Position numbers and translations under genes: made by a program
The notes under the pieces: model-generated
Databases searched by the model: none
The model's input: the letters and a program-made list of their open reading frames with translations, nothing else
What the model was told of the DNA's origin: nothing
Part shown: in pieces, positions 8,754-18,261 of the stretch
How the letters are laid out: each line of letters opens with the position of its first letter
Numbering within the stretch: position 1 is the stretch's first letter
From: Thaumasiovibrio sp043421945
GTDB taxonomy: Bacteria > Pseudomonadota > Gammaproteobacteria > Enterobacterales > Vibrionaceae
Direction: 5' to 3'
Assembly: GCA_043421945.1 (NCBI GenBank)
Contig: JBHOGO010000027.1
Span: forward strand, 1 to 47,219
Length of the DNA: 47,219 nt

Positions 8754-9149
8754 TTAGTTGCTGCTTTTAAAGCGAATAATATCACGACGTTGCTTTTTGT
8801 CCGGGCGGCTGTCTGGGGCCGGACTGCCTAGAGCATTAAGTTTGCGTAGTTGCGCATTCTTCTCGCGAAGAGCGACGCTCTCAGCCGTCTCTGAATATAG
8901 GGTTTGCGCTTCCGGTGCACCACGTCGGGTATCTGAGATCTTTTCGACGATGACCGACTTCTCGTCATTACCTTGACGAAGCTTTATTTCTGCACCCAAT
9001 TCTACCATTTTACTGGGTTTGGCGCGTTGTTTATTGTAGTGAACCTTACCGCCATCAATCATTGTTCTCGCGATTGATCGCGTTTTGTAAAAGCGTGCGG
9101 CCCAAAGCCATTTATCGAGACGAACTTGCAAGGTATTGTTGTCTTTCAA
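8754..9149 (-). CDS. hslR: Ribosome-associated heat shock protein Hsp15
   Basis: The protein has 131 residues. An S4 RNA-binding domain at residues 4-70 (VRLDKWLWAARFYKTRS) and a basic C-terminal tail (RPDKKQRRDIIRFK) match Hsp15. Hsp15 binds 50S subunits that carry stalled nascent chains after heat shock and helps recycle them. The preferred start is TTG at 9149, eight bases after GAGGA. A TTG at 9164 would add five residues but overlaps that GAGGA and has no ribosome-binding site of its own. It is the first gene of the hslR-hslO operon. A CRP-like site lies about 50-65 bp upstream. Confidence 0.95.
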   Translation of the reverse strand: MKDNNTLQVRLDKWLWAARFYKTRSIARTMIDGGKVHYNKQRAKPSKMVELGAEIKLRQGNDEKSVIVEKISDTRRGAPEAQTLYSETAESVALREKNAQLRKLNALGSPAPDSRPDKKQRRDIIRFKSSN

Positions 9150-9508
9150 CGGGGGAATCCTCAAACCGAACGAATTTCAGTTGCAAATTAGTTGATATTA
9201 GTGAGATAGATCACAAAAACCATCAGTAACGGATAAAATTTTTCCGTGTCTTGAAGGTCTGAAATAGTGCTCTTAAGGGGCTTTTTCAATGGCTTTGTGA
9301 TAAAAAAGGTAATGAAAAACCGTAACGCATTGAAGTAACATCAAACTTTTTCCGTGATCAACCAGACTATTGGCGAATTTATCGGCATATCAGTCCCACA
9401 ACCGTCATGGTAAACCTGTATCCTAGGGAGTCACCGTGCATTCTTGTCTACCATAGTGCACATTCTCTTTGGATTTATTTAAGCATAACTAGCAGGGCTT
9501 GAATCAAT
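9150..9508. other. Divergent promoter region, hslR and gsp operon
   Basis: This 359-bp region separates the minus-strand hslR from the plus-strand gspC. It must hold the promoters of both operons. A strong CRP-like site at 9200-9215 is the only element I can name. The rest is AT-rich, and I see no coding sequence or hairpin terminator. Confidence 0.6.
9197..9218. promoter_or_regulatory. Predicted CRP site
   Basis: The core AGTGAGATAGATCACA (9200-9215) matches the consensus half-sites as GTGA-N6-TCAC, with the full TCACA on the right. The centre is about 58 bp before the hslR start codon and 301 bp before gspC. Binding here could affect either operon. No transcription start is known from the sequence. 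Confidence 0.65.
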
Positions 9509-10426
9509 ATGTTGGCTACACAATGGCGCTCAGCGCTTCAAAACCCGTCTAAATTACCATTGGCATTGATCGCACGGGTACTCACTTGGCTGATTATCAT
9601 GATGCTAGCATGGCTGCTTGGACGTCTGGTTTGGCAAGTCGTGCAGCCTGTAGAACCGATCCCTGCATGGTCACCAACGACGGTTGTAACCAGTAATAGC
9701 TCATCAGATTCGCACTACAACCTCCGTGAGCTGCAAGAGATGCAACTCTTTGGAAAATATGAGCCTAATAAAGAAGCGCCAGCACCGGTTGTACGTGAAG
9801 TGGTACAAAATGCACCAGAAACCAAGTTGAACCTCAATTTAGTCGGGGTTGTCGCGAGTACAAACCCAGCCACAAGTCTGGCGATTATCGCCAATCGAAA
9901 TCAGCAAAATACATATGCCATTGATGAGTCGATTGAAGGAACGCGGGCGACTCTCATTGCTGTCTTTGTCGACCGTGTGATTATTCGTAACAGTGGGCGT
10001 GATGAAACGTTAATGCTCGACGGTAACGACTTTACCTCTGAGGTCGCTTCAAATCGCCGATCAAATACAGCGTCGAGGGCATCAAGCCCAAGCAATAATA
10101 GCGATGATCAGGTGGGTGAGCAGCTGACTCAGATTAAACTAGAGATCATGGAAAACCCTCAAAATATGTTCAGCTATATTCGCTTGTCGCAAGTGAAAGA
10201 AGAGGGTGAGTTGGTGGGATATCGAGTCAATCCAGGAAAAGAACGAGCGCTGTTTGATGCGGTTGGATTAAAACCAAACGATCTGGCAGTGAACTTAAAT
10301 GGTAGCGATCTCACCGACCCATCAACGATGGCGACGCTATTTCAAGAGCTACAACAGGCCACTAGCCTGTCTTTAAGTGTGGAGCGCGACGGGCAGCTTC
10401 ATGACATTTATATTGATTTGCAGTAA
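9509..10426 (+). CDS. gspC: Type II secretion protein GspC
   Basis: The protein has 305 residues. A cytoplasmic tail, one membrane span (about 25-47), a periplasmic homology region (about 70-165) and a C-terminal PDZ-like domain (about 205-300, with GYRVNPGKERALFDAVGLKPNDLAVNLNG) give the standard order. GspC links the inner-membrane platform to the secretin GspD through the homology region and helps select substrates. A Ser/Asn-rich linker around 180-200 separates the two periplasmic domains. It is the first gene of the twelve-gene operon. The ribosome-binding site before the ATG is weak (AGGG eleven bases upstream). Confidence 0.95.
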   Translation: MLATQWRSALQNPSKLPLALIARVLTWLIIMMLAWLLGRLVWQVVQPVEPIPAWSPTTVVTSNSSSDSHYNLRELQEMQLFGKYEPNKEAPAPVVREVVQNAPETKLNLNLVGVVASTNPATSLAIIANRNQQNTYAIDESIEGTRATLIAVFVDRVIIRNSGRDETLMLDGNDFTSEVASNRRSNTASRASSPSNNSDDQVGEQLTQIKLEIMENPQNMFSYIRLSQVKEEGELVGYRVNPGKERALFDAVGLKPNDLAVNLNGSDLTDPSTMATLFQELQQATSLSLSVERDGQLHDIYIDLQ

Positions 10427-10489
10427 GTAACAATTTTATCGATTTGCTATAGGCATTAACGATTACCGATGCGAAAGCAGGAGAAAAGA

Positions 10490-12505
10490 GTGAAAAAATG
10501 GAAGAGCACAGCTGCTCTGCTGATTGCGGGACTGATGATGAGTTCTGCATGGGCTCAAGATGAGTTCAGTGCCAGCTTTAAGGGCACTGATATTCAAGAG
10601 TTCATTACTACAGTGGGTCGTAACTTAGAGAAAACGATCATTGTTGACCCTGCGGTTCGAGGCCGGGTAGATGTACGCAGCTATGACGTCTTAAACGAAA
10701 CCCAGTATTACGACTTTTTTCTTAACGTTTTAGAAGTCTATGGCTTTGCTGTTGTCGAAATGAACAACGGTGTATTGAAAGTGATTCGTGATAAAGATGC
10801 GAAGACGTCAGCTATCCCTGTTTTGGGGGAAGGTGATAGTGCTCCCGGTGATGCGGTGATTACTCGCGTTATTCCTGTGCGTAATGTCTCTGTGCGTGAG
10901 TTGTCACCTTTGCTACGTCAGTTAAACGATAATGCTGGTGCGGGTAACGTTGTTCACTATGAACCATCGAACGTTATCATGATCACTGGTCGTGCTCAGG
11001 TTGTTGACCGTTTGGCAGATATTATTGAGCGTGTTGACCAAGCGGGCGATCATGAAGTTGAAGTGGTCGAGCTTGAGAATGCATCAGCAGCCGAAATGGT
11101 TCGTATTGTCGAAGCGTTGAATAAGTCAGGCGGCAAAGGTGAGCCAGACTTCTTACAACCAAAGTTAGTGGCTGATGAGCGAACTAACAGCATCCTTCTT
11201 TCTGGCGAGCCGAGTGTTCGCAAGCGACTACGGGAGTTGATTGAGCAACTCGATAAAGAGATGCAAACCACAGGCAATAACCGTGTTATCTATTTGAAAT
11301 ACGCGAGTGCAGAAGAGTTAGTTGGTGTCCTTCAAGGCGTGTCTGACAACCTTCAGGCAGAAAAAAGCTCGGGTAATGCAGCGGCATCGACCTCGAAAGG
11401 CCAAGTGCTTATTTCTGCACACGTTGATACGAATGCGCTGATTCTGACAGCGCCGCCAGATATCATGCGCTCACTGGAGTCGATCATTGCCCAGCTCGAC
11501 ATCCGTCGTGCTCAAGTATTAATTGAAGCGATGATTGTGGAAATTGCAGAGGGCGATGGTATCAACCTTGGTGTGCAAGTGGGTTCAACCGACGGCGGCG
11601 GTATCATGCAGTTCGGTAATTCTAGTGTGCCAATCTCTCAATACATGATTGGCCTTGAAGAAGCACAAGATTCGACTCGTACAGAAACGCGTTATGACTC
11701 GGACGGTAATCCGTACTCAGTTGAAATCTCTGAAAGCGGTGACTTCTCGACACTTGCATCAGCACTTGGCGGTGCCAACGGTGCTTTCTTAGGTTTGGTA
11801 TCCGGTGACTGGACAGTCTTAGTGAATGCCGTATCGACGAACCGAAATTCTAATATCCTGTCTTCGCCGAGCATTACCGTGCTTGATAACGGTGAAGCAT
11901 CGTTCATTGTTGGTGAAGAAGTACCCGTAGTGACGGGTTCAACAGCGAGCTCAAGCAACTCAAACCCATTCCAAACCGTTGAACGTAAAGAAGTGGGTAT
12001 CAAGTTGAACGTGATACCGCAAATCAACGAAGGTAATTCTGTACAGCTGGAGATAGAGCAAGAAGTCTCTAACGTACTTGGTGCTAATGGTGCGGTTGAT
12101 GTTCGATTTGCGAAGCGTCAGTTAAGTACATCTGTACTGGTTGAAGATGGGCAAATGATTGCGTTAGGTGGTCTGATTAATGAAGAGACCAACGAGAGTG
12201 AATCGAAAATCCCGCTGTTAGGCGATATTCCGATTCTTGGTCATCTCTTCAAATCAACCAATACCTCAGTGTCGAAGACCAACCTCATGGTTTTCATTAA
12301 GCCAACGATTATTCGTGATGGGCTAGCAGCGGATGGTATTACGCAGCGTAAATATAACTATATGCGTGCAGAGCAACTTTACCATCGTGATCAGGGTTTA
12401 CGTCTGATGCCGAACACTGACACACCAGTGTTGCCTAAATTTGGTCATGAATTTGAATTACCTCCTGAAGTTCAAGCGTTCATGTCGCAATTTGAGGAAG
12501 AGTAA
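10490..12505 (+). CDS. gspD: Type II secretion outer-membrane secretin GspD
   Basis: The protein has 671 residues when started at the GTG at 10490, which follows GGAG by six bases and gives a clean signal peptide ending at AWA. An upstream in-frame ATG at 10469 is less suitable. N0 (FSASFKGTDIQEFI), N1-N3 repeats, the secretin core (roughly residues 330-600, containing VPVVTGS and VGIKLNVIPQI) and a short C-terminal S-domain follow in order. GspD forms the pentadecameric gate through which folded proteins leave the periplasm. The S-domain implies help from a pilotin, which is not encoded in this window. The stop overlaps the gspE ATG by one base. Confidence 0.97.
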   Translation: MKKWKSTAALLIAGLMMSSAWAQDEFSASFKGTDIQEFITTVGRNLEKTIIVDPAVRGRVDVRSYDVLNETQYYDFFLNVLEVYGFAVVEMNNGVLKVIRDKDAKTSAIPVLGEGDSAPGDAVITRVIPVRNVSVRELSPLLRQLNDNAGAGNVVHYEPSNVIMITGRAQVVDRLADIIERVDQAGDHEVEVVELENASAAEMVRIVEALNKSGGKGEPDFLQPKLVADERTNSILLSGEPSVRKRLRELIEQLDKEMQTTGNNRVIYLKYASAEELVGVLQGVSDNLQAEKSSGNAAASTSKGQVLISAHVDTNALILTAPPDIMRSLESIIAQLDIRRAQVLIEAMIVEIAEGDGINLGVQVGSTDGGGIMQFGNSSVPISQYMIGLEEAQDSTRTETRYDSDGNPYSVEISESGDFSTLASALGGANGAFLGLVSGDWTVLVNAVSTNRNSNILSSPSITVLDNGEASFIVGEEVPVVTGSTASSSNSNPFQTVERKEVGIKLNVIPQINEGNSVQLEIEQEVSNVLGANGAVDVRFAKRQLSTSVLVEDGQMIALGGLINEETNESESKIPLLGDIPILGHLFKSTNTSVSKTNLMVFIKPTIIRDGLAADGITQRKYNYMRAEQLYHRDQGLRLMPNTDTPVLPKFGHEFELPPEVQAFMSQFEEE

Positions 12506-14004
12506 TGAGCGAGATATCTGCGTTTGCGGACGAGCGTATCGTCAGATTACCGTTTTCATTTGCGAAGCGTCACAAGGTTGTACTTGATGCTGTCGAGCAG
12601 GGGTGGACCTTGCTCTACGTTGATAAACCAGAACAAGCTGTTTTGGCTGAAGTGCGTCGCTTCTTAGGTTGCACTTTTGTGCCCGCGCAACTCGGTGAAG
12701 AGGCGTTTGACAGCAAGTTAACGGAAGCCTATCAGCGAGACTCGTCTGAAGCGCGTCAGTTAATGGAAGATATTGGCTCTGATAGCGATGACTTCTTTGC
12801 CTTAGCCGAAGAGTTACCTGAGAGTGAAGATCTGCTTGAGTCTGAAGATGATGCGCCAATTATCAAGTTGATCAATGCGATGTTGGCAGAGGCGATCAAA
12901 GAAGGTGCTTCGGATATTCATATCGAAACCTTTGAGAAAGTCCTGTCGATTCGCTTCCGTATCGATGGTGTACTCCGTGAAGTACTCACACCGAGCCGTA
13001 AGCTGGCACCATTGCTGGTGTCGCGAATCAAAGTCATGGCAAAACTCGACATCGCAGAGAAGCGTGTACCACAAGATGGTCGTATCTCTCTGCGTATCGG
13101 TGGACGTGCGGTGGATGTCCGCGTGTCGACCATGCCTTCTTCGCATGGCGAGCGTGTTGTACTGCGTCTACTTGATAAAAACGCAACGCGTCTCGATCTG
13201 CTGAGCTTGGGAATGACACGCCACATTCATGAGGACTTCGAGCGTATTATCCAGCGCCCTCATGGGATTATCCTGGTCACTGGACCAACAGGTTCTGGTA
13301 AGTCGACCACCCTTTATGCTGGGCTTCAAGAGCTTAATAGCCAAGAACGCAATATTCTGACGGTCGAAGACCCGATTGAATTTGATATTGATGGTATTGG
13401 TCAAACTCAAGTTAACACCAAGGTCGATATGACCTTTGCGCGTGGATTGAAAGCGATTCTTCGTCAGGATCCAGATGTCGTGATGGTCGGTGAGATCCGT
13501 GACCTTGAAACGGCACAAATTGCGGTACAAGCGTCATTAACTGGTCACTTAGTGATGTCTACACTGCACACCAATACCGCGATCGGTGCGGTGACACGTT
13601 TACGTGATATGGGGATTGAACCCTTCATGCTGTCGTCGTCATTACTGGGTGTACTCGCGCAGCGATTGATTCGTACCCTCTGTAAAGAGTGTCGTCAGCC
13701 TTATGAAGCGGATGCCCAGCAGAAATTACTTTTCGATGTTGCTCCTGATGAGCCGTTACAGCTCTATCATGCGACAGGGTGTGAGCACTGTAATGGTAAA
13801 GGTTATCGCGGACGAACGGGTATCCATGAACTACTGATTATCGATGAACAAGTTCAAGAGCTTATACATGCTGATGCTGGTGAACTCGAAGTCGAAAAAG
13901 TCGTGCGTAAAAATACACCGAGTATTCGTGCCGATGGGCTTAGCAAAGTACGTGCAGGTATCACGACACTTGAAGAAGTGATGCGAGTCACCAAGGAGGG
14001 CTAA
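12505..14004 (+). CDS. gspE: Type II secretion ATPase GspE
   Basis: The cytoplasmic hexameric ATPase of the secretion machine has 499 residues. The N-terminal domain that docks on GspL comes first, followed by the N2 domain (about 110-220). Walker A GPTGSGKSTT is at about 260-269, the Asp box and Walker B (DPDVVMVGEIRD) follow, and the His box lies at TGHLVMSTLHTN. Four zinc cysteines form the CM domain: CKEC at 393-396 and CEHC at 426-429. ATP hydrolysis drives pseudopilus assembly through GspL and GspF. It overlaps gspD and gspF by one base each, typical of tight coupling. Confidence 0.98.
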   Translation: MSEISAFADERIVRLPFSFAKRHKVVLDAVEQGWTLLYVDKPEQAVLAEVRRFLGCTFVPAQLGEEAFDSKLTEAYQRDSSEARQLMEDIGSDSDDFFALAEELPESEDLLESEDDAPIIKLINAMLAEAIKEGASDIHIETFEKVLSIRFRIDGVLREVLTPSRKLAPLLVSRIKVMAKLDIAEKRVPQDGRISLRIGGRAVDVRVSTMPSSHGERVVLRLLDKNATRLDLLSLGMTRHIHEDFERIIQRPHGIILVTGPTGSGKSTTLYAGLQELNSQERNILTVEDPIEFDIDGIGQTQVNTKVDMTFARGLKAILRQDPDVVMVGEIRDLETAQIAVQASLTGHLVMSTLHTNTAIGAVTRLRDMGIEPFMLSSSLLGVLAQRLIRTLCKECRQPYEADAQQKLLFDVAPDEPLQLYHATGCEHCNGKGYRGRTGIHELLIIDEQVQELIHADAGELEVEKVVRKNTPSIRADGLSKVRAGITTLEEVMRVTKEG

Positions 14005-15230
14005 TGGCTGCATTTGAATACAAAGCTCTCGATGGTAAAGGTCGTGCTAAAAAGGGTGTGATTGAAGCCGATAATGCGCGCCAAGCGAGGCAGCAACTCC
14101 GTGAACAAGGCTTAGTGCCTGTTGATGTACAGCAAGGAAGAGAGAAAGCTGCAGCGCAGAAGAAATCGGGTCGTGGCTTCTCAATGCAGCGTGGTATTAG
14201 TACCCCTGAGCTCTCTTTGCTAACGCGCCAACTGGCAACGCTTGTGCAAGCGGGCATGCCATTAGAAGAGTGCTTAAAGGCTGTTGCTGAGCAGAGTGAA
14301 AAGATCCGTATTCGCAACATGGTATTGAGTATCCGTTCTCGTGTTGTTGAAGGTTACACATTGGCGGACAGCTTACGTGATTACCCAGGCTCGTTTGATG
14401 AATTGTATTGTGCCATGGTTGCTGCCGGTGAAAAGTCGGGGCATTTAGATGCGATCCTTAATCGTCTTGCAGACTATGTTGAGAACCGCCAAAAAAACCG
14501 CAGCAAGGTTATTCAAGCGATGGTTTACCCTATCGTATTGGTGGTGGTGGCTATCACGATCGTCTCCGTGTTGTTGGCTTTTGTGGTGCCGCCAATTATC
14601 GAGCAGTTCATTCAATCTGGCCAAGCACTGCCGCCATTGACGCAGTTGCTGCTGACAATGAGTGAGTTTGTGCAAGACTGGGGCGCAGTACTATTGCTAA
14701 CGAGCTTAGGTTCATTCATGGCATTTCGCTTTTGGCTTAAAGTGCCGAAGAATAGATTGCGTTGGGATAAAGCGGCGCTATCTATCCCTGTCCTTGGTAA
14801 AGTAACCCGAGGCTTAAACACCTCACGTTTTGCTCGGACATTAGCGATTTGTGCCTCGAGTGCGATTCCGCTCCTTGATGGGATGAAAGTTGCCCGTGAT
14901 GTGATGACCAATCGCTATGTAAAAGGGCAGATCGAAGAAGCTGCGGATAAAGTCCGCGAAGGGTCTAGCTTGCGTTTAGCCCTTGACCATTCAAAGCTAT
15001 TTCCTCCTATGATGCTTCATATGATTGCCAGTGGTGAGCGTAGTGGTGAATTAGAGTCAATGCTGGTGCGTGCCGCCGATAACCAAGATCAACAGTTTGA
15101 TGCGACGGTTAATATGGCGATCGGTATCTTGACCCCAACGATGATAATCTTGATGGCCGGTATGGTCTCATTCATCGTGTTCGCTACACTGATGCCAATT
15201 ATCGAAATGAACAACATGGTTGGTTTTTAA
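14004..15230 (+). CDS. gspF: Type II secretion platform protein GspF
   Basis: The polytopic inner-membrane platform protein has 408 residues. Two homologous GspF domains are visible, at about 70-195 (LLTRQLATLVQAGMPLEECL) and 275-398 (FARTLAICASSAIPLLDGM). Each is followed by hydrophobic spans (about 170-195, 223-242 and 375-400). GspF sits at the centre of the GspC-L-M platform and couples the GspE ATPase to pseudopilin extraction. The duplicated domain and length match the family. It starts one base inside the end of gspE. Confidence 0.97.
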   Translation: MAAFEYKALDGKGRAKKGVIEADNARQARQQLREQGLVPVDVQQGREKAAAQKKSGRGFSMQRGISTPELSLLTRQLATLVQAGMPLEECLKAVAEQSEKIRIRNMVLSIRSRVVEGYTLADSLRDYPGSFDELYCAMVAAGEKSGHLDAILNRLADYVENRQKNRSKVIQAMVYPIVLVVVAITIVSVLLAFVVPPIIEQFIQSGQALPPLTQLLLTMSEFVQDWGAVLLLTSLGSFMAFRFWLKVPKNRLRWDKAALSIPVLGKVTRGLNTSRFARTLAICASSAIPLLDGMKVARDVMTNRYVKGQIEEAADKVREGSSLRLALDHSKLFPPMMLHMIASGERSGELESMLVRAADNQDQQFDATVNMAIGILTPTMIILMAGMVSFIVFATLMPIIEMNNMVGF

Positions 15231-15261
15231 TCCTGACGGATTTTTTATTTTGGAGAAAAAC

Positions 15262-15699
15262 ATGCAACGTCGTAAACAACGCGGCTTCACGCTTCTAGAA
15301 GTGATGGTCGTTATCGTTATTTTGGGTGTGTTGGCAAGTATGGTTGTGCCTAACCTACTTGGTAACAAAGAGAAAGCCGATCAGCAGAAAGTGGTCACGG
15401 ACATTAGCGCACTTGAAGGCGCTTTAGATATGTTCCGTCTTGATAACAGCATTTACCCATCAACTGACCAAGGTCTTGAAGCACTTGTTTCTCGACCAAG
15501 CTCTAGCCCTGAGCCTCGCAACTACCGTGAAGGTGGTTATATCCGTCGCCTACCTAAAGACCCTTGGGGTAATGATTACCAGTACATCTACCCTGGTGAG
15601 CATGGCGCAGTTGATATCTTCAGCCTAGGTGCTGATGGCCAAGAAGGCGGTGAAGGGATTAATACCGATATCGGTAACTGGAACATGTTGGACTTCTAA
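15262..15699 (+). CDS. gspG: Major pseudopilin GspG
   Basis: The major pseudopilin has 145 residues. The start is the ATG at 15262, after TGGAGA. The prepilin peptidase site is RG|FTLLE, with cleavage after Gly8 and the conserved Glu at mature position 5. The hydrophobic helix covers 9-32. The C-terminal region has the expected DPWGNDYQYIYPG and an acidic, calcium-binding-type loop (SLGADGQEGG). GspG polymerises into the pseudopilus. Cleavage and N-methylation need GspO/PilD, which is encoded elsewhere. It overlaps gspH by one base. Confidence 0.97.
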   Translation: MQRRKQRGFTLLEVMVVIVILGVLASMVVPNLLGNKEKADQQKVVTDISALEGALDMFRLDNSIYPSTDQGLEALVSRPSSSPEPRNYREGGYIRRLPKDPWGNDYQYIYPGEHGAVDIFSLGADGQEGGEGINTDIGNWNMLDF

Positions 15700-16274
15700 T
15701 GCGATCACGCGCAACTGGATTTACCCTGATTGAAGTGATGCTGGTGGTTATTTTAATGGCCAGCATCGCGACGGCAGCAGTGGTGATGATTCCACAGAGT
15801 AGTCAGGATAACGCCGAAGATGAAGCGCGTCGGTTGTATCAGTTAACCCGTCTACTCAGTGAGCAGGCGGTGTTAACTGGCGTAGATTATGGTATCTGGG
15901 TCGGAAGAGAGAGCTACGAGTTTCGCGAGCTAACGCGGGACGGCTGGGAGAATATGACGGATTCCGCCTATTTTTCAAAAGTAGAACTGAATGATAATGA
16001 CTTGAGTTTGGGCGTTGATATGCTGGGCTTCTCATGGGAGCAGCGCGGCACACTTTTCAAACCCGGCTCATTGTTTGATGAAGACATGTTTCGTGATGAA
16101 GAAGAGGAACGTAAAAACGATCCTCAGATTGTCATCATGTCGAGCGGTGAGTTTACGCCGTTTGAGATTAGCCTTGAATGGTCATCCGTTGAAGGCCCAT
16201 GGCGAGTGAATGCCAACGAAGTAGGACGACTCACGTTGTTAGCACCGGGTGAGGAGCTAGACGATGCGCCGTAA
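15699..16274 (+). CDS. gspH: Minor pseudopilin GspH
   Basis: The minor pseudopilin has 191 residues. It has a short leader and the cleavage site TG|FTLIE (after Gly7), followed by a hydrophobic helix. The globular C-terminal domain is unremarkable except for an acidic stretch (residues about 128-141, DEDMFRDEEEERKN). GspH joins the GspI-J-K tip complex to the GspG shaft. It overlaps gspG by one base and gspI by eleven bases. Confidence 0.93.
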   Translation: MRSRATGFTLIEVMLVVILMASIATAAVVMIPQSSQDNAEDEARRLYQLTRLLSEQAVLTGVDYGIWVGRESYEFRELTRDGWENMTDSAYFSKVELNDNDLSLGVDMLGFSWEQRGTLFKPGSLFDEDMFRDEEEERKNDPQIVIMSSGEFTPFEISLEWSSVEGPWRVNANEVGRLTLLAPGEELDDAP

Positions 16275-16623
16275 CCGAGGAATGACCTTGTTAGAGGTGA
16301 TGCTCGCGCTGATTGTATTTGCAACAGCAGCGTTAGGTGTGCAGTTTGCTGTTGGGCAGCACTTGAACAGCCTCGGACATATTGAACAAAAAATGTTTGC
16401 CACCATTGTCGCTGATAATCAGCTCGCACTGGTCAAAATAGACGGCAGTGCTCCAAGTTCGACCAAGCAAGGAAAAACAGAATTAGCGGGCATAGAGTGG
16501 TATTGGCAAATTCAGAGTGTGCGCACGGCCGAAGGCTTGTTGCGTGCGGTCGATGTCACGGTGTATACCGACTCTGCACGAAAGCAGAGCGTGCACTCCG
16601 TGCGAACCTATCTGGGAGGCTAA
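16264..16623 (+). CDS. gspI: Minor pseudopilin GspI
   Basis: The minor pseudopilin has 119 residues. The leader is only six residues, with cleavage at RG|MTLLE, where Met replaces the usual Phe at mature position 1; this is seen in other GspI proteins. GspI nucleates the tip complex with GspJ and GspK. It starts inside the end of gspH and ends one base before the gspJ ATG. Confidence 0.94.
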   Translation: MRRNRGMTLLEVMLALIVFATAALGVQFAVGQHLNSLGHIEQKMFATIVADNQLALVKIDGSAPSSTKQGKTELAGIEWYWQIQSVRTAEGLLRAVDVTVYTDSARKQSVHSVRTYLGG

Positions 16624-16624
16624 G

Positions 16625-17254
16625 ATGAAGCGCCAGACAGGTTTTACCTTAGTTGAAGTTTTGGTCGCCATCGCTGTGATGGCGATGCTAAGCCTAATGG
16701 TCTTCCAGACCTTAAGCGGTGTGCAGCGTAGCAATCAAGTGTCGATAGACCGCAGTGGGCGTGTCGAATCTCTGCAGCGAGCACTGGTGATGATGGACAA
16801 TGACTTTCGTCAGATTGTTGCGCGTAAGGTACGTTTACCCGGTGAAGAAGCACCGAGCGACAGCTTGATAGCCGCTGGCGAGTACTATTTAGATTCAAGC
16901 AGCCAAGGGATTATTTTTACGCGCGCTGGTTGGCAAAATCCGCAAGCCATGTTTGCTCGAGGCGATATTGTTCGAGTGGGCTACCGCATTACTGAAGATG
17001 TGTTAGAACGCGTCTACTACCGATACCCTGACCCCGTGATTGGAGAAGAGCTGATCGTAACGGTGCTACTTGAAGATGTCAGTGACCTTAAGCTCTCTTT
17101 TTATAACGGAGGGGAGTGGAGCACTGAGTGGCGTGGTAATGGTGGAACATTACCAGAGGGAATTACCGTGACCTTAACCTTAGAGGATTATGGTGACATT
17201 GAGCGTATCTATGTGCTGCCTAAAGCGGTAACACAGACCGAGGAAGCGTCATGA
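16625..17254 (+). CDS. gspJ: Minor pseudopilin GspJ
   Basis: The minor pseudopilin has 209 residues. The start is the ATG at 16625, one base after the gspI stop, because the sequence from there gives the leader MKRQTG and the cleavage site G|FTLVE. A longer in-frame extension upstream would run through gspI and is not credible. The globular domain contains the GspJ pattern RALVMMDNDFRQI. It forms the tip complex with GspI and GspK. It overlaps gspK by four bases (ATGA). Confidence 0.95.
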   Translation: MKRQTGFTLVEVLVAIAVMAMLSLMVFQTLSGVQRSNQVSIDRSGRVESLQRALVMMDNDFRQIVARKVRLPGEEAPSDSLIAAGEYYLDSSSQGIIFTRAGWQNPQAMFARGDIVRVGYRITEDVLERVYYRYPDPVIGEELIVTVLLEDVSDLKLSFYNGGEWSTEWRGNGGTLPEGITVTLTLEDYGDIERIYVLPKAVTQTEEAS

Positions 17255-18261
17255 TGAAGCGACAAAAGGGCGTCGCACTAATCCTTGTGCTGAGTGTGTT
17301 GTCATTGATGACAACGATCGCTTTATCCATGAGTCAGCGCTTGCGATTGGTTTTTTTCCGTGCTGAAAATCAGGTGTTTAGCCAGCAGAGTTATTGGTAT
17401 GCCCTCAGCATTGAGGAGCTGGCTAAAGTCGCGCTTGAGCAAAGTATTGAAGATGATGATGTGGTGAGCTTAAACCAAGCATGGGCAACGCCAGATCAGC
17501 GCTACCCGCTTGATGAAGGGATGGCGATAGGGCAAATATATGACTATCAAGCCTGTTTTAATATTAACGGGCTAGCCAGCGTTCAACCGCCTACCGACGG
17601 TAATCAGCGACCACAAGAAGTGCGCAGCTTTCAAGTGATGCTGGAAGAAGCGGGCGTCGAAAGCTATGAAGCAGAAGTCATTGCAGACTCTAGTTGGGAG
17701 TTTGTGAATGGCTCTAGCTCAACCCAATCTGCATTTGGCGCTGGTGATAGCACTTATGAAAGTATGCAACCGGCGTATTTACCCCCCAATGGATGGATAG
17801 CCGATAAAACCGAATTTAGAGCCGTTTCCGGTGTGACGGCAGAAATATATCAAAAAGTAAGCACGTTAATCTGTGCGATACCGAGTGATGAATTACGTAT
17901 TAACGTTAATACACTTAGGTTATCGCAAGCACCAGTATTAGCGGGGCTACTACAGCCTGAGCTGTCATTAGATAACGCGACTCGTTTGATTGAAGGGCGA
18001 CCTTATGATGGCTGGCAAAGTGTGGATGATGTGCTCTCTCAGAGTGAACTGGGTGGTTTAAGTGATCAGGGGCGTGAACGTGCGCGTCAGCTTTTGGGGA
18101 TTACTAGCCAGTTTTTTCAGTTGGATGCGGAAGTGGAAGTCGATCGCAATCGGCTTCGAATAGCAGCACTATTACAGCGTGATAGTGCCGATAAAGTCGC
18201 GGTTGTGCGCCGCCGATTTGGAGGATTTAGTGAGCGAATTTCTGACGATAAGACTGAGTAA
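17251..18261 (+). CDS. gspK: Minor pseudopilin GspK
   Basis: The large minor pseudopilin has 336 residues and forms the pseudopilus tip. The prepilin-like leader reads KG|VALILVLSVL and lacks the Glu at mature position 5, which is normal for GspK. A large alpha-helical insert domain follows (about 95-220). Two ATGs in tandem (17251 and 17254) are possible starts, with GAGGAAG upstream. It overlaps gspJ by four bases and gspL by 32 bases. Confidence 0.95.
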   Translation: MMKRQKGVALILVLSVLSLMTTIALSMSQRLRLVFFRAENQVFSQQSYWYALSIEELAKVALEQSIEDDDVVSLNQAWATPDQRYPLDEGMAIGQIYDYQACFNINGLASVQPPTDGNQRPQEVRSFQVMLEEAGVESYEAEVIADSSWEFVNGSSSTQSAFGAGDSTYESMQPAYLPPNGWIADKTEFRAVSGVTAEIYQKVSTLICAIPSDELRINVNTLRLSQAPVLAGLLQPELSLDNATRLIEGRPYDGWQSVDDVLSQSELGGLSDQGRERARQLLGITSQFFQLDAEVEVDRNRLRIAALLQRDSADKVAVVRRRFGGFSERISDDKTE

